Shown here in pieces: positions 55,907-64,000 of a DNA stretch of 64,000 bases. The notes below the pieces were generated by a model. The model saw only the letters and a list, made by a program, of their open reading frames with translations, did not search any database and was not told where the DNA came from. This stretch comes from an uncultured SAR86 cluster bacterium (GTDB taxonomy: Bacteria > Pseudomonadota > Gammaproteobacteria > Magnimaribacterales > Magnimaribacteraceae): positions 64,057 through 128,056 of the forward strand of contig CACBUE010000002.1 in the NCBI GenBank assembly GCA_902542325.1. Reading direction: 5' to 3'. Both the position numbers and the translations under genes were made by a program. Position 1 is the stretch's first letter; each line of letters begins with the position of its first letter.

Positions 55907-56362
55907 ATGGAAAATTTAATTCAATTCAATGAGTCTGAAATAGACTGGAAACCTGCACCCGGACCAGATGGAGAACCCTTGGATCATGTGTCCTTGTCCT
56001 TTTTGAATGTAGATGAGAACGCCAAAATAGTTGATCTCTTATTTAAATTCTCTGCTAACGAAAAAATACAAATGCATAGACATTGCTCTAACTATAGTAC
56101 TTTTACTGTACAAGGCGAGTTAAAAACTTACTATCCTGACGGAAGCTTGAAAAGTGTTCGACCTGCAGGAGTATTTAAGGCAGGCACTCCTGGGGAACCT
56201 CACACGGAAGGTGGCGGAGATGAAGATGTTATTGTTTATTTCAGTCTACGTCCTTATACAACTACCGATCCAATATATGAACTTTTGGATGAGAATATGG
56301 AAGTTGTTCAGATGATGAATTTCGAGGCTTTGCAAGAACTAAATGAGGAATACTCAGCTTAA
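55907..56362 (+). CDS. Cupin-like (ChrR-type/acetylacetone-cleaving-like) protein
   Basis: KIQMHRHCSNYSTFTVQGELKTYYPDGSLKSVRPAGVFKAGTPGEPHTEGG. Confidence 0.65.
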   Translation: MENLIQFNESEIDWKPAPGPDGEPLDHVSLSFLNVDENAKIVDLLFKFSANEKIQMHRHCSNYSTFTVQGELKTYYPDGSLKSVRPAGVFKAGTPGEPHTEGGGDEDVIVYFSLRPYTTTDPIYELLDENMEVVQMMNFEALQELNEEYSA

Positions 56363-56379
56363 GCTACAATCTTAAAAAT

Positions 56380-56823
56380 TTAGTTATTGCCCCTGATAGC
56401 GTAGAAAGTTCCTAATAGCAAAAGAAATAGTTGTTCGCTGGCAAAGAGAACAGATCCTCTTTCTCCGAAGAATATTCCCCAATCTGAGTGGGCAATTAAC
56501 AAAGCGAATATCATTATTACTCCTATTGCTCCACCTGATACCCTAGTGATTAAGTGGCCTAGTTGGACCATTGGTTTCGCCAAAATCCCACCTACTATTA
56601 TTCCCAATCCAGCTAATATTTCTCCCCACGCAACTAAGTAAGCAGCTGCCTCTGCCAGAGGAACTCCCTTAGAGTCTAGATAACCTATAAAACCATCAGA
56701 AATAGGTAATTTTCCATATCCATGTAAAAAGAAAGCTATGCCAAGGCCTAGCCTTAAAAGCCAATCAGCAATGCCACTTAAAGGCGCTGCGATTCCGTCA
56801 AAAAAGTTATTTATTTTTTCCAT
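56380..56823 (-). CDS. DoxX family membrane protein
   Basis: LLRLGLGIAFFLHGYGKL; YLVAWGEILAGLGIIVGG. Confidence 0.8.
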   Translation of the reverse strand: MEKINNFFDGIAAPLSGIADWLLRLGLGIAFFLHGYGKLPISDGFIGYLDSKGVPLAEAAAYLVAWGEILAGLGIIVGGILAKPMVQLGHLITRVSGGAIGVIMIFALLIAHSDWGIFFGERGSVLFASEQLFLLLLGTFYAIRGNN

Positions 56824-56851
56824 TTGTTTACTCTACATTCTATGAATTTAA

Positions 56852-58051
56852 TTACCAACTTCTAAATATATTAACCATTTCTGGTCCATTTGTATTGATA
56901 TCTTTATCGAGATCCAGGGCATCACTCATGCCATTTAGTTCTTTAAAAAAATCATAAGGATTTATGGCTCCCTCAGGAGCAAAAACCCCTTTTTTTTGAA
57001 TTTTTCCATCTATTAAAAGTTTTAAGCCACAAGCCAGGGGAATGCCCGTAGCTTCACCCATACTTATCAGACCGGAGGATTTGAATGTTGCGGTGCATGC
57101 TGCCTCTACACCGTCTTTCTTTCCTGAGGCTACCGCATACAGAGGAGGAGGATCTTCAGAATTTGCACCACTCAGATCAATCCCATTTTCCATTCCCGCC
57201 TCCTCAAGTTCTTTCCTTTTATCTGAAGATAGATTCTGGACGATACTTGCAGCTTTTTCTACAGAGATAATTTTCCAATCGACAAGTTTCATAATCCATC
57301 TGAGTAAACCGAAGCCACTACCATGAGCTAAATTAATACTATTTTTGATCGAATCAAAATGATGAGGAAAAGTAATTGCTTCTGGATGCCCGAAAATACG
57401 AGGCTTAAATTTATTAAAACCAGGTAAATCGACTTCAATCTCTTTCAATGGCTTGACCATTTTTGCTTCACCCTTATCTTGTATTCTGACCTTTCCAGTC
57501 ATTTGCTGAACGGCATGAATCATGGCGGCATTTAGTCCAGATTGGGATGATTCTTCCTCTGGCGCAGCACCATCCATAGTCCAGCCCGTATAAAGTGTCT
57601 CAGTTTCATCTAATTCTTGTATCGCAGCAGCTCCAAGCATATTTGTAAGACCTGGACTTGCACCCATTCCAAGAATAGCTGTTATTGAGTTACTTTTTGC
57701 CTTTTCGTGAAACGCAAGCATTTCTAAGGTCGGCTCCCAGTCGTCATTTATATCAAGATAGTGGCAGGATTTATCAATAGCAGCTTCTAAAATCGGAGGT
57801 CCATATTTATAGAAGGGGCCTACGGTATTTATAACTACATCTACTTTTTCCATTTCCGATTTTAGTGCATTAGTATCCGTTACGTCCAAACCAATACCTG
57901 AGACTTTTTCGTTCATAGATGTTGCAAATGCTATTGCAGCATCAGCATTAATGTCAGCAACAATAACCTCACTAACATTATCAAAGGCCATACAAGTTGC
58001 GACGGCAAATCTACCCATTCCGCCACTACCACCCAAAGCCAAGACTTTCAT
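56852..58051 (-). CDS. Saccharopine dehydrogenase-like NADP-binding oxidoreductase
   Basis: MKVLALGGSGGMGRFAVATCM; VDVVINTVGPFYKYGPPILEAAIDKSCHYLDINDDWEP; ILGMGASPGLTNML. Confidence 0.85.
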   Translation of the reverse strand: MKVLALGGSGGMGRFAVATCMAFDNVSEVIVADINADAAIAFATSMNEKVSGIGLDVTDTNALKSEMEKVDVVINTVGPFYKYGPPILEAAIDKSCHYLDINDDWEPTLEMLAFHEKAKSNSITAILGMGASPGLTNMLGAAAIQELDETETLYTGWTMDGAAPEEESSQSGLNAAMIHAVQQMTGKVRIQDKGEAKMVKPLKEIEVDLPGFNKFKPRIFGHPEAITFPHHFDSIKNSINLAHGSGFGLLRWIMKLVDWKIISVEKAASIVQNLSSDKRKELEEAGMENGIDLSGANSEDPPPLYAVASGKKDGVEAACTATFKSSGLISMGEATGIPLACGLKLLIDGKIQKKGVFAPEGAINPYDFFKELNGMSDALDLDKDINTNGPEMVNIFRSW

Positions 58052-58060
58052 AGACAGACT

Positions 58061-58354
58061 TTAGGTTGGAATAATGTCAAATATTCTAATTGAAGGAGCA
58101 TCTTCACATAATGAAGCAACAGCATCTAGAGTTCCGTCTTCGGTCCTGAATTGTAGATATTTCTCATAATGTTGCTTAGAATCCCAAACTTCTGTAAAGA
58201 TCCAATTTTTAGGATTTTCTGTATTGTAAGTTAAATCAATTCCCTGACATCCATCAAAGGCCCTCGTGACCTCAAATGCCTCTTTACATATCCCAGTAAA
58301 TTTTTCTATTTCTCCATCTTTTAGAGTCCCTTCCAATATCACACTTACTGTCAT
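58061..58354 (-). CDS. Antibiotic biosynthesis monooxygenase (ABM)-like protein
   Basis: TRAFDGCQGIDLTYNTENPKNWIFTEVWDSKQHYEKYLQFR. Confidence 0.75.
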   Translation of the reverse strand: MTVSVILEGTLKDGEIEKFTGICKEAFEVTRAFDGCQGIDLTYNTENPKNWIFTEVWDSKQHYEKYLQFRTEDGTLDAVASLCEDAPSIRIFDIIPT

Positions 58355-58532
58355 AGTTACCTCACTCCTTTAAATATCTTAATACATAAATATTAACAGA
58401 CTAGTGTCTTAAATGCCTGATGTCGAGGAAAGGTTAATGCTGCTTAGTATCTAAAACAGATAGATGATGTGCTGCCTGTAATCCCCAATCCATATCCTGA
58501 GATACAATATTGTGGCAATTTGAAGGAAGTAA

Positions 58533-58799
58533 TTAAGTTTGCCTTTTTAGTGTTTTTAATATTTCTTCAACCTTATCATCAAAATCCTTTTCATCACTTA
58601 ATGCTTCTCTAACACATTCTTTCATATGTTTTTTTAATATTCTTCCTTCAACACCCGCAATAGCATTTCTAACTGCCTTGATTTGATTGAGTATATCAAT
58701 GCAATATTTATCGTCATCAATCATGTTGGCAATTCCGCGAATTTGCCCCTCAATCCTGTTAAGACTAGGAATTTCTTCTTTATGGCATGGATTTTTCAT
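58533..58799 (-). CDS. CsoR/FrmR/RcnR (DUF156) metal-sensing transcriptional regulator
   Basis: LNRIEGQIRGIANMIDDDKYCIDILNQIKAVRNAIAGVEGRILKKHMKECV. Start MKNPCHKEEIP preferred over the longer track start. Confidence 0.9.
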   Translation of the reverse strand: MKNPCHKEEIPSLNRIEGQIRGIANMIDDDKYCIDILNQIKAVRNAIAGVEGRILKKHMKECVREALSDEKDFDDKVEEILKTLKRQT

Positions 58800-59161
58800 A
58801 TGAATACAGGAATTATATAAGTAAATATCGTAGCAAAAATGAACAATACAACTGAAATGTAATAGACGTATCTTGATCGTTTTCTTGTTTGCATGCATAA
58901 CCTTCCTAACTCGGGATCTGAGGGACAGGGCATATGATAGGTTTTATAGTTGGCATAACCCGCTGTTATCAACATGACAAGTGCAAAAATAGTTATTTGT
59001 GTCTTGTATTGAGACAAGGTAATAAGAAAAGGTAAATACGTAAGTAGTGAAGCAAAAGAAGCGCCAGCACCTAAAGCAACAAACATTGCAGGTAGGGCGC
59101 AACATATCAACGTTGATGAAGAAGCAAACAGTGATAGAAAGTTGACCGATTTATCTTCCAT
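58796..59161 (-). CDS. MerT-like membrane transporter
   Basis: SSTLICCALPAMFVALGAGASFASLLTYLPFL with CC pair; C-terminal hydrophobic helices. Confidence 0.7.
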   Translation of the reverse strand: MEDKSVNFLSLFASSSTLICCALPAMFVALGAGASFASLLTYLPFLITLSQYKTQITIFALVMLITAGYANYKTYHMPCPSDPELGRLCMQTRKRSRYVYYISVVLFIFATIFTYIIPVFI

Positions 59162-59565
59162 TAATTTATATTAATAATTTTTAAGCCAGTAGCATTCTGG
59201 CCATTAGCTAGAATTTTTTGCTCTATTTCCTTATATTCAATAGCTTTATCTTGTGAGTAAGCAATTAAAACTTTTCCTTTGTTAAGGTCCACATCAATTT
59301 TTTTTACGTTTCTATCTTTCTCGAACGTCTTCTCTAGACCTTGGGCGCAAAAATCACATACCATGCCAATTACACTAACTACCGCAATTTGGCAGTCTTC
59401 AAGATCTTTAATAAAGTTTTGGTACCTATCAGGATCTACATCAAGATCTGTTCCATCAATCAGTTCTCCGTGAACATGACTTTTATGGTCATGATTCATA
59501 TCATCCGTAGCAAACAAAGAATGAGAAATCATAAAACTAAGGCCAATAATCAAAAATTTATTCAT
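59161..59565 (-). CDS. Periplasmic heavy-metal-associated (HMA, MerP-like) protein
   Basis: Signal peptide; VVSVIGMVCDFCAQGLEKTFEKDRNVKKIDVDLNKGKVLIAY (GMxCxxC). Confidence 0.85.
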   Translation of the reverse strand: MNKFLIIGLSFMISHSLFATDDMNHDHKSHVHGELIDGTDLDVDPDRYQNFIKDLEDCQIAVVSVIGMVCDFCAQGLEKTFEKDRNVKKIDVDLNKGKVLIAYSQDKAIEYKEIEQKILANGQNATGLKIININ

Positions 59566-59573
59566 ATCATCTC

Positions 59574-60176
59574 CTAAAATCTATACATCAAATGTGAGTC
59601 CCATTCAGTCTTGTTGTTATATCCAAACTCAATTAAAAAATTTCCTTTGAAAAATTTAAGTACGGGAAAAGTTGACCAATTCTTCAAAAGATCATTTTTT
59701 TTGGATTTCACCATAATCCAAGTGTGAAAGTCTCCGTATTCGCCCAAATAGGGTGCTAAACCAATCTGCAAGTATTGATCTTCAAAATCTATAATCTCAT
59801 TCTCTACTTTTTTGTAACCAAAACCAGCAAACCATCGTCTAGTTTCCCAATCTCCATGAAGACCATAAAATTTATTCTCAATCCCTTTGGAGCTTACTCC
59901 AGATTGGAAATATAGGTTTCTTTGGGAATATTGAGTGTTTTTTCTATTCAAAAGGTAAGTGAGTCTGAAATACGAATAGTTGGAGCTCAAAAAATCATCT
60001 TTTATAGCCTCAAAACCTAATGAGTACTTATAAGTTGGTGAATAATGAAGATATAGAGAATCACGCATGTTATCTGAGTGACTCATTAGTGTTGAGCCTC
60101 CTGAATAAGAGATGGGTCTTGCTTCTGCAACACTGCTTACAGCAAGAATGAGAAATAATAGTTTCTTTATACCCAT
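59574..60176 (-). CDS. Predicted outer-membrane beta-barrel protein of unknown function
   Basis: Signal peptide MGIKKLLFLILAVSSVAEA, alternating aromatic strands, C-terminal HLMYRF. Start at 60176 preferred over the track start. Confidence 0.6.
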   Translation of the reverse strand: MGIKKLLFLILAVSSVAEARPISYSGGSTLMSHSDNMRDSLYLHYSPTYKYSLGFEAIKDDFLSSNYSYFRLTYLLNRKNTQYSQRNLYFQSGVSSKGIENKFYGLHGDWETRRWFAGFGYKKVENEIIDFEDQYLQIGLAPYLGEYGDFHTWIMVKSKKNDLLKNWSTFPVLKFFKGNFLIEFGYNNKTEWDSHLMYRF

Positions 60177-60274
60177 GGGGGGTATATTAGCACAAACTAC
60201 ATAGGTTAAAAGTATTCTAATAAAAGAGAGAACACTTCCTTTTTTTAAGAGGAACCTTATTCTCATTCTTGAGG

Positions 60275-62059
60275 TTATCTTATATCTTTTTTCCTTAATC
60301 GGATGGATTTTGGTGTAACTTCAACAAGCTCATCGTCTTCTACAAATTCTAAGGCTTGCTCTAAAGTATGTTCAATATGAGGTGTAAGAATAAGGTTTTC
60401 ATCCGTACCGGCAGCCCTTATATTAGTTAACTGTTTGGCTTTTGTTGGATTTACTGGCAAGTCATTATCTCTTGAATGAAGGCCTACTATTTGACCTATG
60501 TAAACTTCGGTTCCATGACCAAGAAACATCCTGCCTCTCTCTTGTAAATTGAACAGTGAATAAGCAAGCGTTTTGCCAGCTGCCATAGAGACCAGCACCC
60601 CATTTTGTCTTTTGGCCAATTCACCATCCTTTGCTTTTCCATAATGATCAAAAACACTAGTCATAATTCCTGTGCCGCTGGTCATTGTTAAAAAACTTGA
60701 TCTAAAACCTATCATTCCCCTAGATGGGGCCAAGAACTCTAGCTTTATTCTTCCTTTTCCATCAGGTTCCATATTTTGCAAATCAGCTTTCCTTTGTCCC
60801 ATTTCTTCCATTACAGCACCTTGGTGCTGATCTTCTATATCAATTACTATTTGCTCATAAGGTTCATGTATTTCACCGTTTACTTCCTTTTGAATAACTT
60901 CTGGTTTGGAAACACCTAATTCATAATCTTCGCGTCGCATATTTTCTATCAAGACTGATAGATGCAGTTCACCACGTCCAGAAACTTTAAATTTATCTGG
61001 AGAATCGCCTTGTTCTACTCTTAAAGCAACATTATGAATTAACTCTTGCTCAAGTCGTTCTTTCAAGTTTCTTGAGGAAATATATTTCCCTTCCCTTCCT
61101 GCAAAAGGAGAATTATTTACTTGAAAGGTCATACTCACCGTAGGTTCGTCAACACTAAGAGGTGGCAAAGCTTCAATTTTTTCGGGGTTACATATAGTGT
61201 CAGAAATATTGAGTTTATCTATTCCTGTAATACAAATAATATCGCCTGCTTGTGCTTCAGGCACTTCAACTCTTTCAAGTCCGTTATAACCCATGACTTG
61301 TAACACTTTTCCCCGTCGCTCAGAATTATTGGAATCAATTACAGCAACCTGTTCGTTAGGTTTGATTTTCCCTCTCTTTATTCTGCCAATTCCAATTACA
61401 CCAACGTAGCTGCTGTAATCAAGAGCACTAATCTGCATTTGAAGAGGGCCATCATCATTTACCTCTGGAGGATTGACTTTCTCTATAATCAGATCCATCA
61501 AAGGAGACATATCTTCAGACATCTTTTCTTCATCTAAGCCAGCAATCCCATTAAGGGCTGAGGCATAAATAACTGGAAAATCTAATTGCTCATCATTACC
61601 GCCAAGTCTATCAAACAGATCAAACACTTGATCTAATACCCAGTCAGGTCTAGCTCCCGGTCTATCCACTTTATTTATAACTAAAATAGGATTTAAACCT
61701 TGATCAAAAGCTTTCTGAGTTACGAATCTTGTCTGGGGCATAGGTCCATCCACTGCATCAACAAGTAGCAAGACAGAATCAACCATTGAAAGAACCCTCT
61801 CAACTTCCCCTCCGAAATCAGCATGACCAGGAGTATCCACAATATTTATTCTGTGATCTTTCCATTCAATAGCAGTATTTTTCGCAAGAATAGTAATCCC
61901 TCTCTCTTTCTCTTGGTCATCGGAATCCATAATTCTTTCAGAATCCATATTCTTTCTATCAAGAGTTCCAGATTGCTGAAGTAATTTGTCGACAAGGGTA
62001 GTTTTCCCATGATCTACGTGGGCAATAATAGCTACATTTCTGAGTTTTTTAGTCGACAT
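60275..62059 (-). CDS. typA: Ribosome-associated GTPase TypA/BipA
   Basis: [37 protein letters not shown]. Confidence 0.98.
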   Translation of the reverse strand: MSTKKLRNVAIIAHVDHGKTTLVDKLLQQSGTLDRKNMDSERIMDSDDQEKERGITILAKNTAIEWKDHRINIVDTPGHADFGGEVERVLSMVDSVLLLVDAVDGPMPQTRFVTQKAFDQGLNPILVINKVDRPGARPDWVLDQVFDLFDRLGGNDEQLDFPVIYASALNGIAGLDEEKMSEDMSPLMDLIIEKVNPPEVNDDGPLQMQISALDYSSYVGVIGIGRIKRGKIKPNEQVAVIDSNNSERRGKVLQVMGYNGLERVEVPEAQAGDIICITGIDKLNISDTICNPEKIEALPPLSVDEPTVSMTFQVNNSPFAGREGKYISSRNLKERLEQELIHNVALRVEQGDSPDKFKVSGRGELHLSVLIENMRREDYELGVSKPEVIQKEVNGEIHEPYEQIVIDIEDQHQGAVMEEMGQRKADLQNMEPDGKGRIKLEFLAPSRGMIGFRSSFLTMTSGTGIMTSVFDHYGKAKDGELAKRQNGVLVSMAAGKTLAYSLFNLQERGRMFLGHGTEVYIGQIVGLHSRDNDLPVNPTKAKQLTNIRAAGTDENLILTPHIEHTLEQALEFVEDDELVEVTPKSIRLRKKDIR

Positions 62060-62105
62060 CGCTTTAGGAAAGCCGCGATTATAAGCTTTTATTTAGAATC
62101 TTCTA

Positions 62106-62567
62106 TTAGTTTTTTGGGATCATTGAATGGCTTAGAGGCTCTGGGCAACAAAATTTTAAAAGAGCCTCTCTAAGATCTAGATTATCAGCTCTTCTTAGCT
62201 TATCTAAAAATTCTTTTGCATGCTTATTGCCCCGTTCTTCTGCAACTAGAAAATACTCTAGCGCAAGCTCAGGATCGGGATCTGTATTGATACCATCAAC
62301 ATAAAATATTGCTATATTAAATGGAGCTTTTGAATGACCTTGCTCATTAGCACGCTGGTACCAATAAACTGCCTTCTCTACGTCTTTGTTAATGCCTCTT
62401 CCAATTGAGTAATTTACGCCTGTGTTGTACTGTGAAACAGAAATTCCTTGAGTTGCCAGTGAAAGATCGTAAACAAAATCATCTTTCTCATTTACTGCTA
62501 CTAGTTGAAGACATAAGAAAGTTAAGAGGAAAAAAATTGTTTTTTTAGAGAGGCCTTTTATCAACAA
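62106..62567 (-). CDS. Sel1-repeat secreted protein
   Basis: YNTGVNYSIGRGINKDVEKAVYWYQRANEQGHSKAPFNIAIFYVDG. Confidence 0.8.
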   Translation of the reverse strand: MLIKGLSKKTIFFLLTFLCLQLVAVNEKDDFVYDLSLATQGISVSQYNTGVNYSIGRGINKDVEKAVYWYQRANEQGHSKAPFNIAIFYVDGINTDPDPELALEYFLVAEERGNKHAKEFLDKLRRADNLDLREALLKFCCPEPLSHSMIPKN

Positions 62568-62573
62568 AAGTCT

Positions 62574-63566
62574 TTATTCCATAGACACGACAACTTTTCC
62601 AAGAACTCTTCTATCTTCTAAGGTTTTTATAGCTGTAGCTGATTCATCAAGCGAGTAGGTCTCTGTTACAAAGGGTTTAATTTTACCTTCTGCATGGAGG
62701 TCAAAGAGTTCTTTGAAGTTTTGTTGATTCTCAGCAAATTCAACTCCAGCAAATTGACCCCAGAAAACACCAACTATTTGACACTCTTTCAATAAAGTTA
62801 GATTCAAAGGCATTTTTGGAATACCAGCCGTGAAGCCTATTACAAGATATTTTCCATGTCTTGCAATTGCTCTCAATGCAGGCTCAGCATAATCCCCACC
62901 TACAAGATCATAAATCATATCAACTCCACCACCAGTTACTTCTTTGATCTGATCAGAGAATTTCTTTTGAAGATCTCTGTCCATTTCCCTTTCATAAATG
63001 ATTCCTTCATCTGCACCTTCTTTTTTGCAAAGATCTATTTTTTCTTGAGAAGAGGCTGCGGCAATAACTTTTGTGCCCATTGCTTTTGCAATATGAATTG
63101 CAGTAATACCAAGACCACCACCGGCCCCAAGAACTAAAACTGACTGTCCGGCTTTAAGCTCACCTCTTTGTTTGAAAGCATGGTAAGTAGTGCCATAATT
63201 AAGTGGAAACCCAGCCGCCGTATTGAAGTCCATTGTTTCTGGTAAAGGCATTAATTGTTGTTCGAGATAAACTCCTTTTTCTCGTAAACCTCCTGATCCT
63301 ATGCTGCCCATTACTCTGTCTCCTTCCTTGTGCATGGTTACGCCTTCTCCAACGGAGGATACAACACCTGAAATTTCACTTCCTGGGCTAAAGGGAAAAG
63401 GGGGTTTGAACTGATACAAACCTTGAACTATAAGTACATCAGGAAAGCTTATTCCTGTTGCTTTAATATCAACAACCACCTGTCCCGGGCCGGCAATCGG
63501 CTCATCAATCTCTTCAACTTGATGTGAGTCCACTGGTCCGAACTCTTTACATAGAAATGCTTTCAT
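62574..63566 (-). CDS. NADPH:quinone oxidoreductase-like zinc-type alcohol dehydrogenase family protein
   Basis: ATGISFPDVLIVQGLYQFKPPFPFSPGSEISGVV; GQSVLVLGAGGGLGITAIHIAKAMG. Confidence 0.92.
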   Translation of the reverse strand: MKAFLCKEFGPVDSHQVEEIDEPIAGPGQVVVDIKATGISFPDVLIVQGLYQFKPPFPFSPGSEISGVVSSVGEGVTMHKEGDRVMGSIGSGGLREKGVYLEQQLMPLPETMDFNTAAGFPLNYGTTYHAFKQRGELKAGQSVLVLGAGGGLGITAIHIAKAMGTKVIAAASSQEKIDLCKKEGADEGIIYEREMDRDLQKKFSDQIKEVTGGGVDMIYDLVGGDYAEPALRAIARHGKYLVIGFTAGIPKMPLNLTLLKECQIVGVFWGQFAGVEFAENQQNFKELFDLHAEGKIKPFVTETYSLDESATAIKTLEDRRVLGKVVVSME

Positions 63567-63621
63567 AAAATGGTCCTTATTAAATATCTAGGTGATTAAA
63601 TTAACGCTAAAATAAAAAACG

Positions 63622-63978
63622 TCAAGAAATCTTATTTAAAAAATCTTTTAAATAATCTTCGAAGTTTTCCTGATTACTCTCTTCAATTTTTTTTGCTGTT
63701 TCAAGAGAATCTCTAGAGGTTGTTGTGAAAAAGTACTCATCATCTGTTGCAATACTATCCATATGTTCTTTATGAAGAAGTGACATCTTCATTCCATATT
63801 CTTGTAAGGTCATATCATTAGCTTGGATCTCTTCTAACAAGGATCCACTTAAAGATTTATCAAGACTATTTATAACTTCTTTTTGATTAATAAGAGTGTC
63901 AGTCCACTTACTATCACCTTGAGATACTTCCTTACTCATGAATTCAGCGATGTCTTGCATTCCATCGAGTATTCTCAT
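63622..63978 (-). CDS. Hypothetical protein, possibly truncated at the N-terminus by the window edge
   Basis: 118-aa ORF; the frame stays open (ISIREEA) to the window end. Confidence 0.45.
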   Translation of the reverse strand: MRILDGMQDIAEFMSKEVSQGDSKWTDTLINQKEVINSLDKSLSGSLLEEIQANDMTLQEYGMKMSLLHKEHMDSIATDDEYFFTTTSRDSLETAKKIEESNQENFEDYLKDFLNKIS

Positions 63979-64000
63979 AGCCTCTTCTCTGATGCTTATT

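Noticed and set aside
57042-57326. Plus-strand ORFs (94 and 61 aa) opposite the saccharopine dehydrogenase-like gene
   Set aside because: Low-complexity antisense frames with no protein-like features
58800-58898. N-terminal extension of the CsoR-type ORF
   Set aside because: It overlaps the upstream MerT-like gene; CsoR-family proteins start near the conserved LNRIEGQ segment, consistent with the ATG at 58799

Overview
The window looks like chromosomal DNA from an AT-rich, probably marine, gammaproteobacterium-like organism. Taxonomy is inferred from gene content and order only. It spans a replication-origin-type neighbourhood. On the minus strand: glmS, glmU, atpCDGAHFEB, parB, parA, rsmG, mnmG, mnmE, yidC, yidD, rnpA, rpmH. 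On the plus strand: dnaA, dnaN, recF, gyrB. To the right are plsC, gmhB, an alpha2-type glycyl-tRNA synthetase, lpxL-like, trkH, trkA, fmt, def, purE, tsaC, aroE and a complete aa3-type cytochrome c oxidase/heme A locus (coxB, coxA, cox11, coxC, surf1, ctaA, ctaB, sco1). A His/Asp-rich TonB receptor and a metal-type cassette (CsoR/MerT/MerP/OMP-like) follow, then typA. The left 11 kb is accessory: VOC and ABM enzymes, a methyltransferase, a DUF885 protein, MerC, a cupin/hydrolase/2OG-oxygenase cluster, an Nmad3-like protein and several small membrane proteins. Main items for follow-up: (1) a monocistronic 54-aa triple YRG-repeat protein with its own promoter, terminator and a ~185-nt structured leader; (2) a CsoR-MerT-like-MerP-like-beta-barrel cassette; (3) a stand-alone Nmad3-like protein; (4) a near-consensus parS embedded in recF; (5) a strand-composition inversion at the mnmG/mnmE gap, which carries a DnaA box; (6) His/Asp-rich tandem repeats in a ZnuD-like receptor beside a small His-rich secreted protein. 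No tRNA, rRNA, CRISPR array, IS element or prophage was recognised. All family calls are from reading the translations by eye; no database search was run.
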